In this document: positions 47,172-57,480 of the stretch, piece after piece
Layout of the letters: each line of letters opens with the position of its first letter
Position numbering within the stretch: position 1 is the first letter of the stretch
NCBI GenBank assembly: GCA_011317545.1
Contig: WUJK01000008.1
Span: forward strand, 1,240,001 to 1,304,000
Direction: 5' to 3'
Length of the DNA stretch: 64,000 nt
From: Coniella vitis
Lineage: Eukaryota; Ascomycota; Sordariomycetes; Diaporthales; Schizoparmaceae
The notes under the pieces: model-generated
Told to the model about the DNA's origin: nothing
Database searches by the model: none
The model's input: the letters and a program-made list of their open reading frames with translations, nothing else
Program-made: the position numbers and the translations under genes

Positions 47172-48254
47172 CGGCCATGAACCAAGTATAGCAAAGGAAA
47201 ATGACAGTCCGTCTGCGTCGAGAGGATGAAGAGAAGAAAGGGACAAAAGAAAACCCCCCGAAAAGGACCCTACAAAATTCAAAAGTGCTTGAAGCACAAG
47301 AGTTGGTACAACTCATGACGATACGAACTTGATGACTATTTGCATTCATCAGCATTGAATTACTGGAGAAAGTTGAAGGCAGATTGTATCAGACCTTGAT
47401 TTGTTGTGCGCCAATCCTATTGACAAAAATGATCAGAGTGATACAGCGCATTGGGCCATGATCTTTGTATGTCTTGACTTGTCAAACGACAGATACTTTA
47501 GTAGGTAGCGAGCTGATTATACTCCAAGCATGACAACATACCCTTTATTTGTACAGCATAGCTGTAGCGCAATGCACAAAACTATGTATGAAATGGCACA
47601 CATGTTACGGTAAGTAGTAATTAATCGGACCCTCTGAAGTTATGTACATATATGTACTTGTCAAGACCTTCTTTGCAACAGCATTTTGTTTAGGTGAAGT
47701 AGAAAAGTATATTATGGAAATGTAGGGTATCAAATCCCATCGGTACTGGACCTCTGCCTTTAATTTAATATGGCGACTTTTACGCAGAATATATTCTTTC
47801 CTGCCCTTTGTCCCTTTGACCAGTGAACAACCGAGCCCCCATCTGCACAACGCCTGCCCAGCCGAAAAGTAAATGTCTGGACATCCGGCCTGCGAATGCC
47901 TGTACATAAGGAGGCGAAGAAAGGAAAAAGAACAACGCTTGATGACAAAAGGGCCGATGAGAAAACTTATGTACGTGAAGAATAAAATAACTGAAGGAGG
48001 CAAAGAAAAAGAGGGGGAAAAAAGAAAAAAGGCCATGGGCTGGGCTGGGCTGTACAAGAACAAAGTACGTCTTACCCATCCAGCACATACCCAAATTAAT
48101 ATGAACATAAAGCCCAAAGAAAATCGAAAATCCCCCAAAACGGGAAACAGAAACCAGATATTCCATTGTTGCGGGCTCGCTCCCCGGTCTACACACTGCC
48201 GCGTCCGGTCACCACCTCCTTCAGCCTCCGACAAAGATCCCGCAGTACCCGAAC
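47172..48254. other. Intergenic region, convergent 3' ends
   Basis: Between the CorA-like gene and the LPMO gene. It is moderately AT-rich with A-rich purine runs (about 47995-48030). No gene was seen. Confidence 0.4.
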
Positions 48255-50024
48255 TCAAGAAAGAGTGCTACTCCTGGCCCAGAGTCCCGTGCTCTCACCC
48301 TGCTGGCACGTCGTACCCGCCGGCAGGGCCTGCATAGTCGTCCAGGCGCCCGAAGCGCACTGCTGGTAGTCCGAGCCAACGCAATTGAACATGCCCTCGT
48401 CAGTACAGGTGCCAGATTTGGTCGAAACCCCGCTGCTGGGCGAAGTGGTGCTGGTGCTGGTGCTGGTTGAGATTGGGGCTGATGATGTCGCCGTGGTGGT
48501 GGTGACGACCGCTGTCGTTGTAGCTTTGGCCGAGGTTGTCGAGGTAGTCGTCGCGACGGCTGAGGTTTTTGATTCGGAGGTTGACGAGGGAGAGATGGAT
48601 GACGAAGATGACTGGGTCGAGGATGTTGAAAAAGATTTGGTGGTGGGCTGGCTGGTCGACAGGCTCGAGCTCGACTCGCTTACGGTTGACGACGTCACAA
48701 GAGAAGAGGACGAAGAAAGGCCGGCCGTTGACAGGGTCCGAGAAGAAGTAATTGCCACCGATGAGGCAGTAGGTGTGACAGAAATGATTGGATCAGTTGA
48801 AACAGTCAATGTGGATGCCTCGACTGTTGTTGTCGTGTAGGGCACAGTCGTCGAAAAGACACCAGAGCTAGTCAACGTTGCGCTGCTCTCAGATGATGCA
48901 ACCGAGTTGGTCGAGGCCGATGCCGAGTGCATGCCAGGCGTCACGGGCGAGACGTATACACTGAGTGTCAGAGTGGAAGGTCCGCTGCCCGAATTTGTTG
49001 TAGTCGCTGCCTCTGAAGTCGCGGTGGATGAGGAACCGTCGAGCATAGCAGCCGAGGCCGAGGTGGCCAAGACAGCAACGCTGGTGGAGGAAGCGGTCTG
49101 GCTCTTGCGAAGAGACCCAGACCGAGCGACTGCGGCAGCGGCCGTCGGCGATAGCAGTGGAGAGCCAGTTCCTGTCGCGATACCAGCTGCCACTGTCGTG
49201 GTATTTGAGGCCACTCCAGCGGTAGCAATTGGCAGAGATGAGTTGCTTTGTGTCTGGCTTAGCGGAACGCAGTTGGTGCCAATAGTTACGCTGGCGAAGT
49301 CTGCAGTGGTGCCGGTAAGGAGCTTCTCGACGATGGAACCGGGTGCAGGGTAGAGGGGGTCGACATCTGGGCCAATCTTGCACGAGTTGATGGACTCAAG
49401 ATTGGCAACAAAGAGCTCGGGATAGTCGGAGGAAGCAGCAGCAGCAGAAGCAGCGGCCGCGCGACGCTCAACAAGGGACCGCCTGCGAGAAGCAGGGCTG
49501 GCTGTGACGGTGATGGGTGCGCAGTTCATGTAATACTCTGGCTGGCCGGCCTCCTTTGAGATCCAAGTCCAAGCAAAGCTGTATTTTCCTGGGGTGAGAT
49601 CAGCGGGCACGGTCCAGTCATAAGTGGCCAGATCGGTGCCGTCAGTAGTTGGGCAGCCACTTTCAATGGAGAGGATAACGCGCCAGCTTGTCTGAGCGCT
49701 CGGTTGCATGTCGTTGGTGATGGCGAGCTGACACGAGCCGCCTCCATGGACGGCAGAGCCATTGAAAGAGAGTGTCTGGACAGAACCCGCAGCGTAGGTA
49801 TTGTCGATGTTGGCCTGGGAGTACCAGGTCGCTGGGTCGCTGGTGACTTTGCATGGATAGTTTGCACCCGAGCTATCGAGAGGCGAGTTATCGATGGCGG
49901 GATTGGCGTACGCGCCATACGGGACGGGCGTGTTCATGATCAGGTGGCCGAATGCCACTGGACAGGCGGCGAAAAGCGAGAAGAGAACGAGGAACATGGC
50001 GGGTATGCTGTTGATGAAGTACAT
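48255..50024 (-). CDS. AA11 lytic polysaccharide monooxygenase (chitin-active type)
   Basis: Secreted copper enzyme that oxidatively cleaves chitin. Single exon, 589 residues from ATG 50024. The open frame continues 111 codons upstream without a convincing start, and ATG 50024 is chosen because it begins the signal peptide. Residues 1-26 (MYFINSIPAMFLVLFSLFAACPVAFG) end exactly before His27, the mature N-terminal His of the copper brace. The second brace His is in SAVHGGGSCQL (about residue 93), and the axial aromatic region is KYSFAWTWIS. The catalytic domain is followed by a Ser/Thr linker of about 250 residues, surely O-mannosylated. A C-terminal Cys module (CTDEGMFNCVGSDYQQCASG...TTCQQG) matches the X278 module often attached to AA11. 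Substrate is inferred from family; self-wall remodelling or attack on insect or fungal chitin are both possible. Confidence 0.9.
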   Translation of the reverse strand: MYFINSIPAMFLVLFSLFAACPVAFGHLIMNTPVPYGAYANPAIDNSPLDSSGANYPCKVTSDPATWYSQANIDNTYAAGSVQTLSFNGSAVHGGGSCQLAITNDMQPSAQTSWRVILSIESGCPTTDGTDLATYDWTVPADLTPGKYSFAWTWISKEAGQPEYYMNCAPITVTASPASRRRSLVERRAAAASAAAASSDYPELFVANLESINSCKIGPDVDPLYPAPGSIVEKLLTGTTADFASVTIGTNCVPLSQTQSNSSLPIATAGVASNTTTVAAGIATGTGSPLLSPTAAAAVARSGSLRKSQTASSTSVAVLATSASAAMLDGSSSTATSEAATTTNSGSGPSTLTLSVYVSPVTPGMHSASASTNSVASSESSATLTSSGVFSTTVPYTTTTVEASTLTVSTDPIISVTPTASSVAITSSRTLSTAGLSSSSSLVTSSTVSESSSSLSTSQPTTKSFSTSSTQSSSSSISPSSTSESKTSAVATTTSTTSAKATTTAVVTTTTATSSAPISTSTSTSTTSPSSGVSTKSGTCTDEGMFNCVGSDYQQCASGAWTTMQALPAGTTCQQGESTGLWARSSTLS

Positions 50025-52981
50025 TCTGAAAGTCGTTTTCTGTTCCGTCCTCTGTTCCTGCTGCGATAGCGAAAGTGTGCTGTGGTGGCGAGACCGGCTC
50101 TGGTAGGTTAAGAATTGATAGGATGGCTGAGAGACTTGGGGGCGCCTTGTGCAAGTGTCTGAAGACAGATGCCTCGTTTGGGTAGAGGCCAAAGAAAGCA
50201 GGTCGAGGAGTGGCTGAGATGCAGACAGGGGGGGACAGAGCAGCTGGGCGGGAGGGCCATTAAAATATCGTCTTGGAAATGCGTCCACCTTTGCCGTCGA
50301 GTTGAGTGATGCTTCAACAAAGAGTGAAGGGGCTAGAACCAGTGGTTCAGTGCCCACTGGGCTGCATGGCCTGACAAAGCTCTTGTTGTGTGGTCTGCCA
50401 TTTCGACGTGTTGTTCTCCTTGTTCTTTGGCGGAGGCTGTTTGAAAGCCCATTGTTTGCAGTCGCGCCGGTCCGTGTAAGTTGATTGGCTGAGAGCAGCC
50501 GCCATTAGGCGACAGGGGCAGTACATACTATGTAGTAGTTGCAGCCGTAGCGAATCAATGTTGGACAGAGGGCCCTAGAAGCCGTTGGTGGCATGCTACT
50601 GTGCCAAGTGCTAAGTCATCCACTACCGCCCTGCAGCAAGACCGACGATTGGCTTGCAGATGCTTGCAGATGCTTGCATTGCCGTTTCAAAAGTCGAGCG
50701 CGCCCAACCAGAATTCCCCACGGCCATGATCACAGCGGCTTGACTTGGCTCTGAAAGTAAGTACGAATTAGCTGTCTTCATAATTCCACGTCCAATGAAT
50801 GACCTTTGTGTTTTCATGCTTTCTGGGATGCTGACCAACCGGGCAGAGGTCAGTATTATCTGTTGTTGAAGTTTCGAGTGCTTGCAAAACAGTATTCGCA
50901 TCACGATGGTTACGTGCTGTACTAGAGCAGACACGTCGTGGTCAGTCTTTGCAGACAAAGCAAGGCGCTTGCTCACAGACGTCAGTACTATGGCGATGGG
51001 TGATGCAAAACCTTGACTCACCAAGCGAGGTTGCCTGTTTGGGTTGTCGGGGACCTTCTGCAACGTCACTCCATCCCATGAGCAGAAACCTGGCTCTTCC
51101 AGCGTCTGCTTGTCGACGCCATCGGCACGCTCTCGGCCTCCCAGCTGGCCCCCACTGAGACGCGTGTGGCTTGTTCCTGTTTCCCATTCTTTCGGCCATC
51201 ACCAACGTCGTCTTGACTCTGCGTACATAGTATAGGGTCATCATAGAAAGGCGAGGCTGACGGTGGCACAGTTTGAAAAGGCATGGCTGCTGCCTTGTGG
51301 CATCGGTTGGGCAAACATGGCAGCGGGTGTTGGCGAGTCTCCACCGCTCGGGCCGTGTCCGATGAAGCTGAAAAGTCGAAGGGCTGCCGCCAGCCGATGG
51401 CGTACGAATGTGTGCCGCGTACGGAGTGTGCGAAGCTACTGATAGTACATAGTACGTATGCGCAAATAAGGTTTGTCGGAATCATAGCACATACTGCTCA
51501 CATGTGCATAGTACTGAGACTGCGGCTGTGGCTGTGTGTTTGCGCCGTGTGGCAAGACGAGTTTGCGTGGTGGAGAGCAGGGTCCGGATCAGGCGGCATC
51601 GTCGGGACATGCTGTATTATACAGTACGTTTTGTTCCACTGAGAGGGGTACACATTGGGTGTATTGTACCTGTCAGCAACGGTCAGATAGCCGTATCTTA
51701 CAGCTTGGGCAGAACTACCAGATAGCTTACTGAAGCCTACCACTAAGGCAGCCGGGCAGCCGGGCAGCTGCGACGACTCCGTGTCGGCCCCTGCCCCAAA
51801 ATAGAACGTGCTACAAGTCATGAGTCAGGGTGCCCGGTCTTGCAAGTGCCCAACCCGCTCCTGCTTGGTCCCACGGGGGGTTGGGAAAAGAAAAAGAAGA
51901 GGGAAGACCTTCGAGACGGTTCAGCAACATAGTCCCCAGCGGTTCCATGCAGATGGCCTCACCTTCTGGCTGGCTCGACATTGGTGTGGTGCTGCCGTAT
52001 TGGAAGCCAATACTGCTTATTACATACTACGTACACGTCTACTAGGAGTTACATAGTACTAGTAATTAGCAGCACTGAGAAACTGACTAGATTCCCCGGG
52101 CCGCCACTCTCCCAGACACGCGGAACCCTGCGCTGACGTCGCTGCCGCGCGTTCATCTCAAGAGAGGGAGATGACAACGGCAAAGTCAAAGATTTGGTGC
52201 GCCTTTGTAGAAGATGCAGTTGATATTTTGTAGGCATCTGGCATGATAGACTCCAATCTCTTTCCTCTGTCATGGGCGTACGTACTATGCATGGTACTCT
52301 GTATACTATACTGTAACTCTGTACTGCCATTTCTCACCTCATCATCCTGCTGTAGCGCTCGCTGCCAAGGTTCTCAAACACTTGCGCGCAGCAATCCCAA
52401 TCCCCATCCCAATCCCAGCCCCTTGCCCCATATGCCCACATCCCAGATGGCTCATCGCCCCTGCACCCCGGCGCCTGCGCCTTCCCGCACAACTCAACTG
52501 CCAACTGCCACTACTACTACTATGTACGTACTGCCACTGTCCTTGACGTCGTCGCCTGGCCAGGCTCTGCTACCTGCTACATAGTACTTGCTACGCCCTG
52601 CCCTGCCCTGCGGCCGGTCTGTGGGGCCTTCGTTTGACGTACATAATCATGCCTGGTGCCACCAAAAACCCAAGCGTCTCACGATTTCTCCTTTGAGGTG
52701 CTTATTGTCCTCTTTTCTCGACAGCGACCTGCCGCCTCTTGCCTCGTGGCCTCCTTTTAGAATCCAGTCGTTCGCCGCTACTCCTGAGAGGACTCTATTT
52801 CTTGAATATATTGCATTGGCCCTCTTGCATTCGTCGCCTCTGTTGTTGGCCATTTGTTCGCTTGTTTGCCGATATACAGAGAATTAGATTGACCTTTGTC
52901 TGTGGATTTCTCGGGCTGCAACACCGACTCTCACACCAGACTCCCGCACACAACACAGGCCCACTTACACATTCTTTCGCC
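50025..52981. other. Intergenic region between divergent secreted-protein genes
   Basis: About 3 kb shared by the divergent LPMO and aspartic protease genes. It has the densest cluster of the 9-mer: 50526, 51224, 51446, 52050, 52518 and 52578, plus near copies at 52023 and 52276. No supportable gene was seen. Confidence 0.45.
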
Positions 52982-54607
52982 ATGAGGATTGAGCACGTAT
53001 CGGTGCTTGCCGCCTGCGGTCCGGCGACAGTAGCCGCGGCCGCCGGTGTCGTGCCCATAAGCATCACGCACACGCGCGGCTCCAATCCGTTGCGCAAGCG
53101 TACGACGAGCACATACACCGAAGTCATCACAAATAACATCTCCTACGGCGGATACTACGCCACCGTGTCTGTCGGCACCCCGGCTCAGAGCCAGCAGGTT
53201 GTTCTCGATACCGGCTCCTCCGACACTTGGTTTCTCAGTTCTGATTCATCCGCTTGCACGGAATCAACATCATCCGGCGGTTTTGGCGGATACAAGAGGC
53301 GCCGGCAGACTGATTCGACCTGTGTATCGACCTGTGAGTGCTCAGACTCGGCCAATCTTTTCTTCTTTTTCTCTTTGCTAAACTATATGCACACATACAT
53401 GTTCTTGGTTGCACTGATGAACCCTTGCTGACGAAACGACATGCACAGTTGATTATTCCAGCTCATCAACGTTTAAAAACCTTTCCAAGACATTCGACAT
53501 TGAGTATGTCGACGGCAGTGGCGTGGACGGCTATTACTTCACCGACACTTTGCGTGTTGGTGGTGCCACAATCACGTCGCTTGAAATGGGGCTGGCTGAG
53601 ACGTCCAACGACCTGACATATGGCATCATGGGTGTCGGTTTTGAGGCTGATGAGGCCGCGCAAACCTTGTACCCCAATGTTATTGACAAATTCTTCACCG
53701 AGGGTTTGATAGCTTCCAGAGCGTTCAGCTTGTATCTGGTGAGTCGACTCTCGTCCACAATTTCCTTGTATCCCAGAACGTTCCTGTTTTTGTAGCTGAC
53801 ATTCCTGTCCAGGACGATCTCCAATCCTCCAGTGGCACAATATTGTTTGGCGGCATCGATGAGGACAAGTTTACAGGCAAACTCATTGCGGTTCCCATCC
53901 TCAAAGATTCATCCGCAGACAACTATACCTCCTTCCTCGTCACTCTTTCGTCTGTGGTTTCAGTCACCAGTAACGGGACCATGTCCAACAACTACACCAC
54001 CGCATCCGAGGCCGTGGTGCTCGACTCCGGCACGACCCTGACGTACCTACCCGAAGACATGGCCACATCCATTTTCGATACCTTCAACGCCACGTACGAC
54101 GACAGCGCAGGCTACGCCAGCGTTGACTGTTCCCTCGCGGACGAAACCAGCCTCTCTCTCCAGTTCCAGTTTGGCGGCACCGACGGACCGGCCATCACGG
54201 TTGCTATGAGCGAGCTGGTTTTGCAAGATGGCTCAGGCATGAGCTTTGGCGAGGGCTCGGGTGGCAGCTCGACCGAGAGCACCTGCGCATTTGGCATTTC
54301 CAAGTCCTCGGACACGTATTTGCTTGGCGATACCTTCCTGCGCAGCGCCTATGTCGTCTACGACCTTGATTCCAAGGAGGTCGCTCTGGCTCAGTCCAAC
54401 TTCAACGCTACTTCGTCCAGCATCATTGCCATGACGAGTGGCAGTAGCATACCCGATGTGTCGAGCACGGCGACTGCGGTCACCTCATCCTCATCCGGCA
54501 ACAGCGGCGACGAAAAGCACAAGTCCAGCGCCGTGTCCATGACTATTATGCCGTGGTTGTCTCTAGCCCTAGGGACAGCCGTGGGTGCTATTGTTCTGCT
54601 TGCCTAG
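52982..54607 (+). CDS. GPI-anchored aspartic protease (yapsin-like, family A1)
   Basis: Three exons, 52982-53333, 53449-53738 and 53813-54607, with GTGAGT donors and CAG acceptors, give 478 residues. A signal peptide (about 1-20) is followed by a short propeptide ending in a dibasic site KR (39-40). The first catalytic motif is VLDTGSSDTW (Asp76) and the second VVLDSGTTLTYLP (Asp285). Between them is a Ser-rich loop ending in a basic KRRR patch. Such loops are cleaved in yapsins, so this site may be processed. The family FGGIDEDKFTG and LGDTFLRSAYVVYDLD blocks are present. A Ser/Thr tail ends in the hydrophobic stretch LSLALGTAVGAIVLLA, fitting a GPI signal. Probable job: shedding or processing of surface and wall proteins at basic residues. 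Confidence 0.93.
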
Positions 54608-55631
54608 TTGTTGTCCAAGACTTGGCCTGGCATTCTGAAGATTACCCACTTAAATGTCCATATATTTCCAACATTTCCACTTTGTTCTGTTCCGCATATG
54701 ACCCAGCGTTTCTGGTTTGATTGTTTTTTTTTTTATCTTATTTTTTGGGTGTTCTTCATGATATCTCTTGGGGACGAGCGTTGTCTTTATGTACCTGTAC
54801 CACAAGGGAATAAGGATCTACCAGCGATATCATCATACGGCGGATTTGCGTGTTTTGCATTTGGCAAATATTCATGTTGTATAGAGAAAAAGGAAGCCAT
54901 ACCACAGCATCGCAAGGACATGTCCCCAGACGAGATTCTTCTATACCCAATATATGATGATGGTTGATGTCAACGGCGAATTCTGTAGGCTGCCAGGGGC
55001 TTTCTGTTACTTTTGTGCGTGGATGCCTAGATACTTGCGCCTACTATGTAATCAGACGATAAAAACATGAGCCTGAATGTTGCCATCAAAGCAGGAACTA
55101 CCTAGGTACAAATAAACCGCCCCTGCGAGATGGAAAGAACTCTGCGTGCAACGCGCGCCTACCCCAGGTACTGTACAGTCAGCTATGAATATATACATAT
55201 ATACCTGAGCCTGTGCCAGTTCGCAACACTGTTTACCCACAACGTCATTTCAACAGAACAGTGTCAACAAAGCCGCCCCGTCACGGTCGTCCTCGCGGGC
55301 CGAATATTACTATACAGTCTTGGGATCGCCATCAACAAGAGCTGCCACAAACGCACCGCTATTCGCCAAGTAAAATCATCTCTGTTTGTCATCTCCAGCG
55401 CCGACCTGCGAGCCATCACGAGGGCCGCCCTTCATGCATCTTTGAGGTCAGCAAGTGTCTAGTTACTCGACGATGGCGCTACAATACGAGACGGGCGTGG
55501 GTACGTTGATCCGGACGCCACCAGGCGACTAGTCATCGATCGTCAATTGGGATCACTCCAGGCCTCCCGTGGCGCGTTACCGCAGCATAGAGTCGACTGG
55601 AGGTCGGCTCCGAGTCATTGATGATTCGCCA
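54608..55631. other. Intergenic region
   Basis: Contains the 3' UTR of the protease gene and a 9-mer copy at 55042. Just before the next gene a possible short 5' exon (ATG 55473, donor GTACGT at 55501, acceptor CAG ending 55561) is suggestive but leaves the downstream frame one base out, so I do not use it. Confidence 0.4.
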
Positions 55632-56762
55632 ATGGACCACAATCTCCCGGTTGGCTTCGGCAGTTTGCTTGCCAGACACCTCGGCACAGACGTCTTTGAC
55701 CAAGCGCAATGGGATGCCAACAGAGTCATCGGCGTAGCTGCTCCAGGAGAGGCTCCAACCGTGGAGTGCCGTGCCGCATTCAACAAACAAGGCACCGTCT
55801 GCATGGTAGCAGCACCTGTACAAGCTGGCCAGATTACTAGTGACACCAGCTACCACGCCGATGTCTCAAACCTGATAGGACTTGCAGCTCAACTCCACAG
55901 ACACCATGGAAACGGCAGTTCAATTCAATATATCGTCCAGTCCGGCATGCTTTCTCACCCAATGGCGAGGAAGGCTGTCCAGGAGGCTTTCCAGGCCGCG
56001 GGCAAAACGTTCCATGAGACACGGCAGACACCCACAGAAGCCAGTAATCCTCCCGCCGTCGCACGCGACCACAACACCTACCTGACGACCCTGGACGCAG
56101 TTGCGCCCGGGTGCCGGCGAACACCCGGTCCGCCCTGGCCAGCCATTTGGAAGGCTTTTTGCCAAGACAACCCATTCGTATCTGTGGTTGACGCGCTGCG
56201 GACCGACGCCTCTCGTAGCTTCTGCAATCTCGGCACTCTCGCCAGCTATACAGTTTATGTCATGCCCGGGAAGCAGGAACCAGTCGGCCTAGAAGATTAC
56301 CAAAGCGTGGTTATTGCAAATTTCGTGGCTAATTCCAGCCCACCATATTGCTACTTGGAGGACAATGTACAACCTCGAGTGAATGGTCATTCCATTCCCC
56401 TTGTGAACGCCCATGGCCATGCTAGTCGGGGGAGACATGATCAACCGAACGGTCATGGTTCTGAGGGACGAGTGAATGGGCATTACATTCCCCTTGTGAA
56501 CGGCCATGGCCATGGAGTCAACGCCCAGCCGCCTGTGGATGGTAATGGTCCTCGGCAAAATACTCAACCTCATATGAATGCTCATGGTCGGGCCCCTACG
56601 AATAGTCACGCCAGCGCCCTTGTGAACGGCCATGGCTATGGAGATAACGCCCAGCCCCCTATGAATGGTCATGGGTCTCAGGGCAACGTTCAACCTCGTT
56701 TGAATGGCCATGGCCATGGAGACAACGCCCGGCCCCCTGTGAATGGTCATAGCTGGAGCTGA
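55632..56762 (+). CDS. Orphan protein with C-terminal Asn-Gly-His repeats
   Basis: I do not recognise this protein. The open frame is free of stops from about 55563; the first ATG in frame is 55632 (MDHNLPVGFGSLL), giving 376 residues. Missing N-terminal residues in an upstream exon are possible, because RSIESTGGRLRVIDDSP just before it looks coding. Residues 1-245 are a globular-looking region without signal peptide or membrane segment. From about residue 246 the chain consists of degenerate tandem units of about 13 residues, roughly NxQPxxNGHGxxx, rich in Asn, Gly, His and Pro. The His-rich repeats could bind metal ions, but this is speculation. It lies between a surface protease and a phosphatase, with no evident link to either. 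Confidence 0.65.
   Translation: MDHNLPVGFGSLLARHLGTDVFDQAQWDANRVIGVAAPGEAPTVECRAAFNKQGTVCMVAAPVQAGQITSDTSYHADVSNLIGLAAQLHRHHGNGSSIQYIVQSGMLSHPMARKAVQEAFQAAGKTFHETRQTPTEASNPPAVARDHNTYLTTLDAVAPGCRRTPGPPWPAIWKAFCQDNPFVSVVDALRTDASRSFCNLGTLASYTVYVMPGKQEPVGLEDYQSVVIANFVANSSPPYCYLEDNVQPRVNGHSIPLVNAHGHASRGRHDQPNGHGSEGRVNGHYIPLVNGHGHGVNAQPPVDGNGPRQNTQPHMNAHGRAPTNSHASALVNGHGYGDNAQPPMNGHGSQGNVQPRLNGHGHGDNARPPVNGHSWS
56367..56754 (+). repeat. Degenerate 39-bp coding tandem repeat
   Basis: Recurring units built around AATGGTCATGG-like cores (Asn-Gly-His-Gly) alternate with AACGCCCAGCC-like segments (Asn-Ala-Gln-Pro). About eight to ten partial or full units are present, with insertions between some. Confidence 0.75.
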
Positions 56763-57480
56763 GCTGAAAACTGAGATTATAGCGATTTGTGGATTTTTTG
56801 TTCAGAACGGACAAGCTTAGAACTGAGTGGCTATAGATTCATAGCTCCTGGCCGTGAGAAGCGATGGTTTCAGCGATTATGTAAATACTCTTGCTAGTTA
56901 TATCTCTAGTCGGAGAGGATCCTGTGCTGTCACTTCGGGGTCTACTCAGTATCAAGGCTGTTATTACGGAAACGCCAGATGTGTGTGAGAGTTGATTGTC
57001 GCTTGTCCTCCTTCTGTACATACAGCGTGATGTAACTCGAGTGTTAGTGAGGGACCGTACAACATACCTCTCATTCTTTTTTTATGCGTAGTATGTTCTA
57101 TTGTTGCTCTCTGAAGCCATTCTGTCGTATTGATAGAAATAGGGTGGTGATTGGGACGAGCACTCCCAGTTATGGTTATTCGAATGATGCTCAACGGGGC
57201 TTACATATTAGAGCTGAGTATGGCTTGGTAAATCTCTAGCCTCAAGAATTCCATTCATTATGGAAGTTCAACTTTCATTATATAACTCTTTCCAAAAGAA
57301 TCGAAAAAAGAAAAGTTCATTATGCGTGAAGCCCAGTCGTGCCAACAAAACAAACACATTACCATTTGAAATGGTAAAGCACACCATCTATTATTCAATT
57401 CTCCAGAACAGACAATGATTTCCCGTTGAACCTTTTTTCCCTTTTTTTTGCCATATAAATGAATCCAAGTGACCTTTTTC
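56763..57480. other. Intergenic region, convergent 3' ends
   Basis: Between the orphan repeat gene and the phosphatase gene. It is AT-rich, presumed 3' UTRs. Nothing else was seen. Confidence 0.4.

Noticed and set aside
48385..49353. Two long plus-strand frames (Val/Glu-rich) opposite the LPMO gene
   Set aside because: They arise from the Ser/Thr linker codons of the minus-strand gene.
55473..55561. Possible first exon and intron of the Asn-Gly-His repeat gene
   Set aside because: Donor and acceptor look good, but the splice leaves the downstream frame one base out and meets a stop within ten codons.
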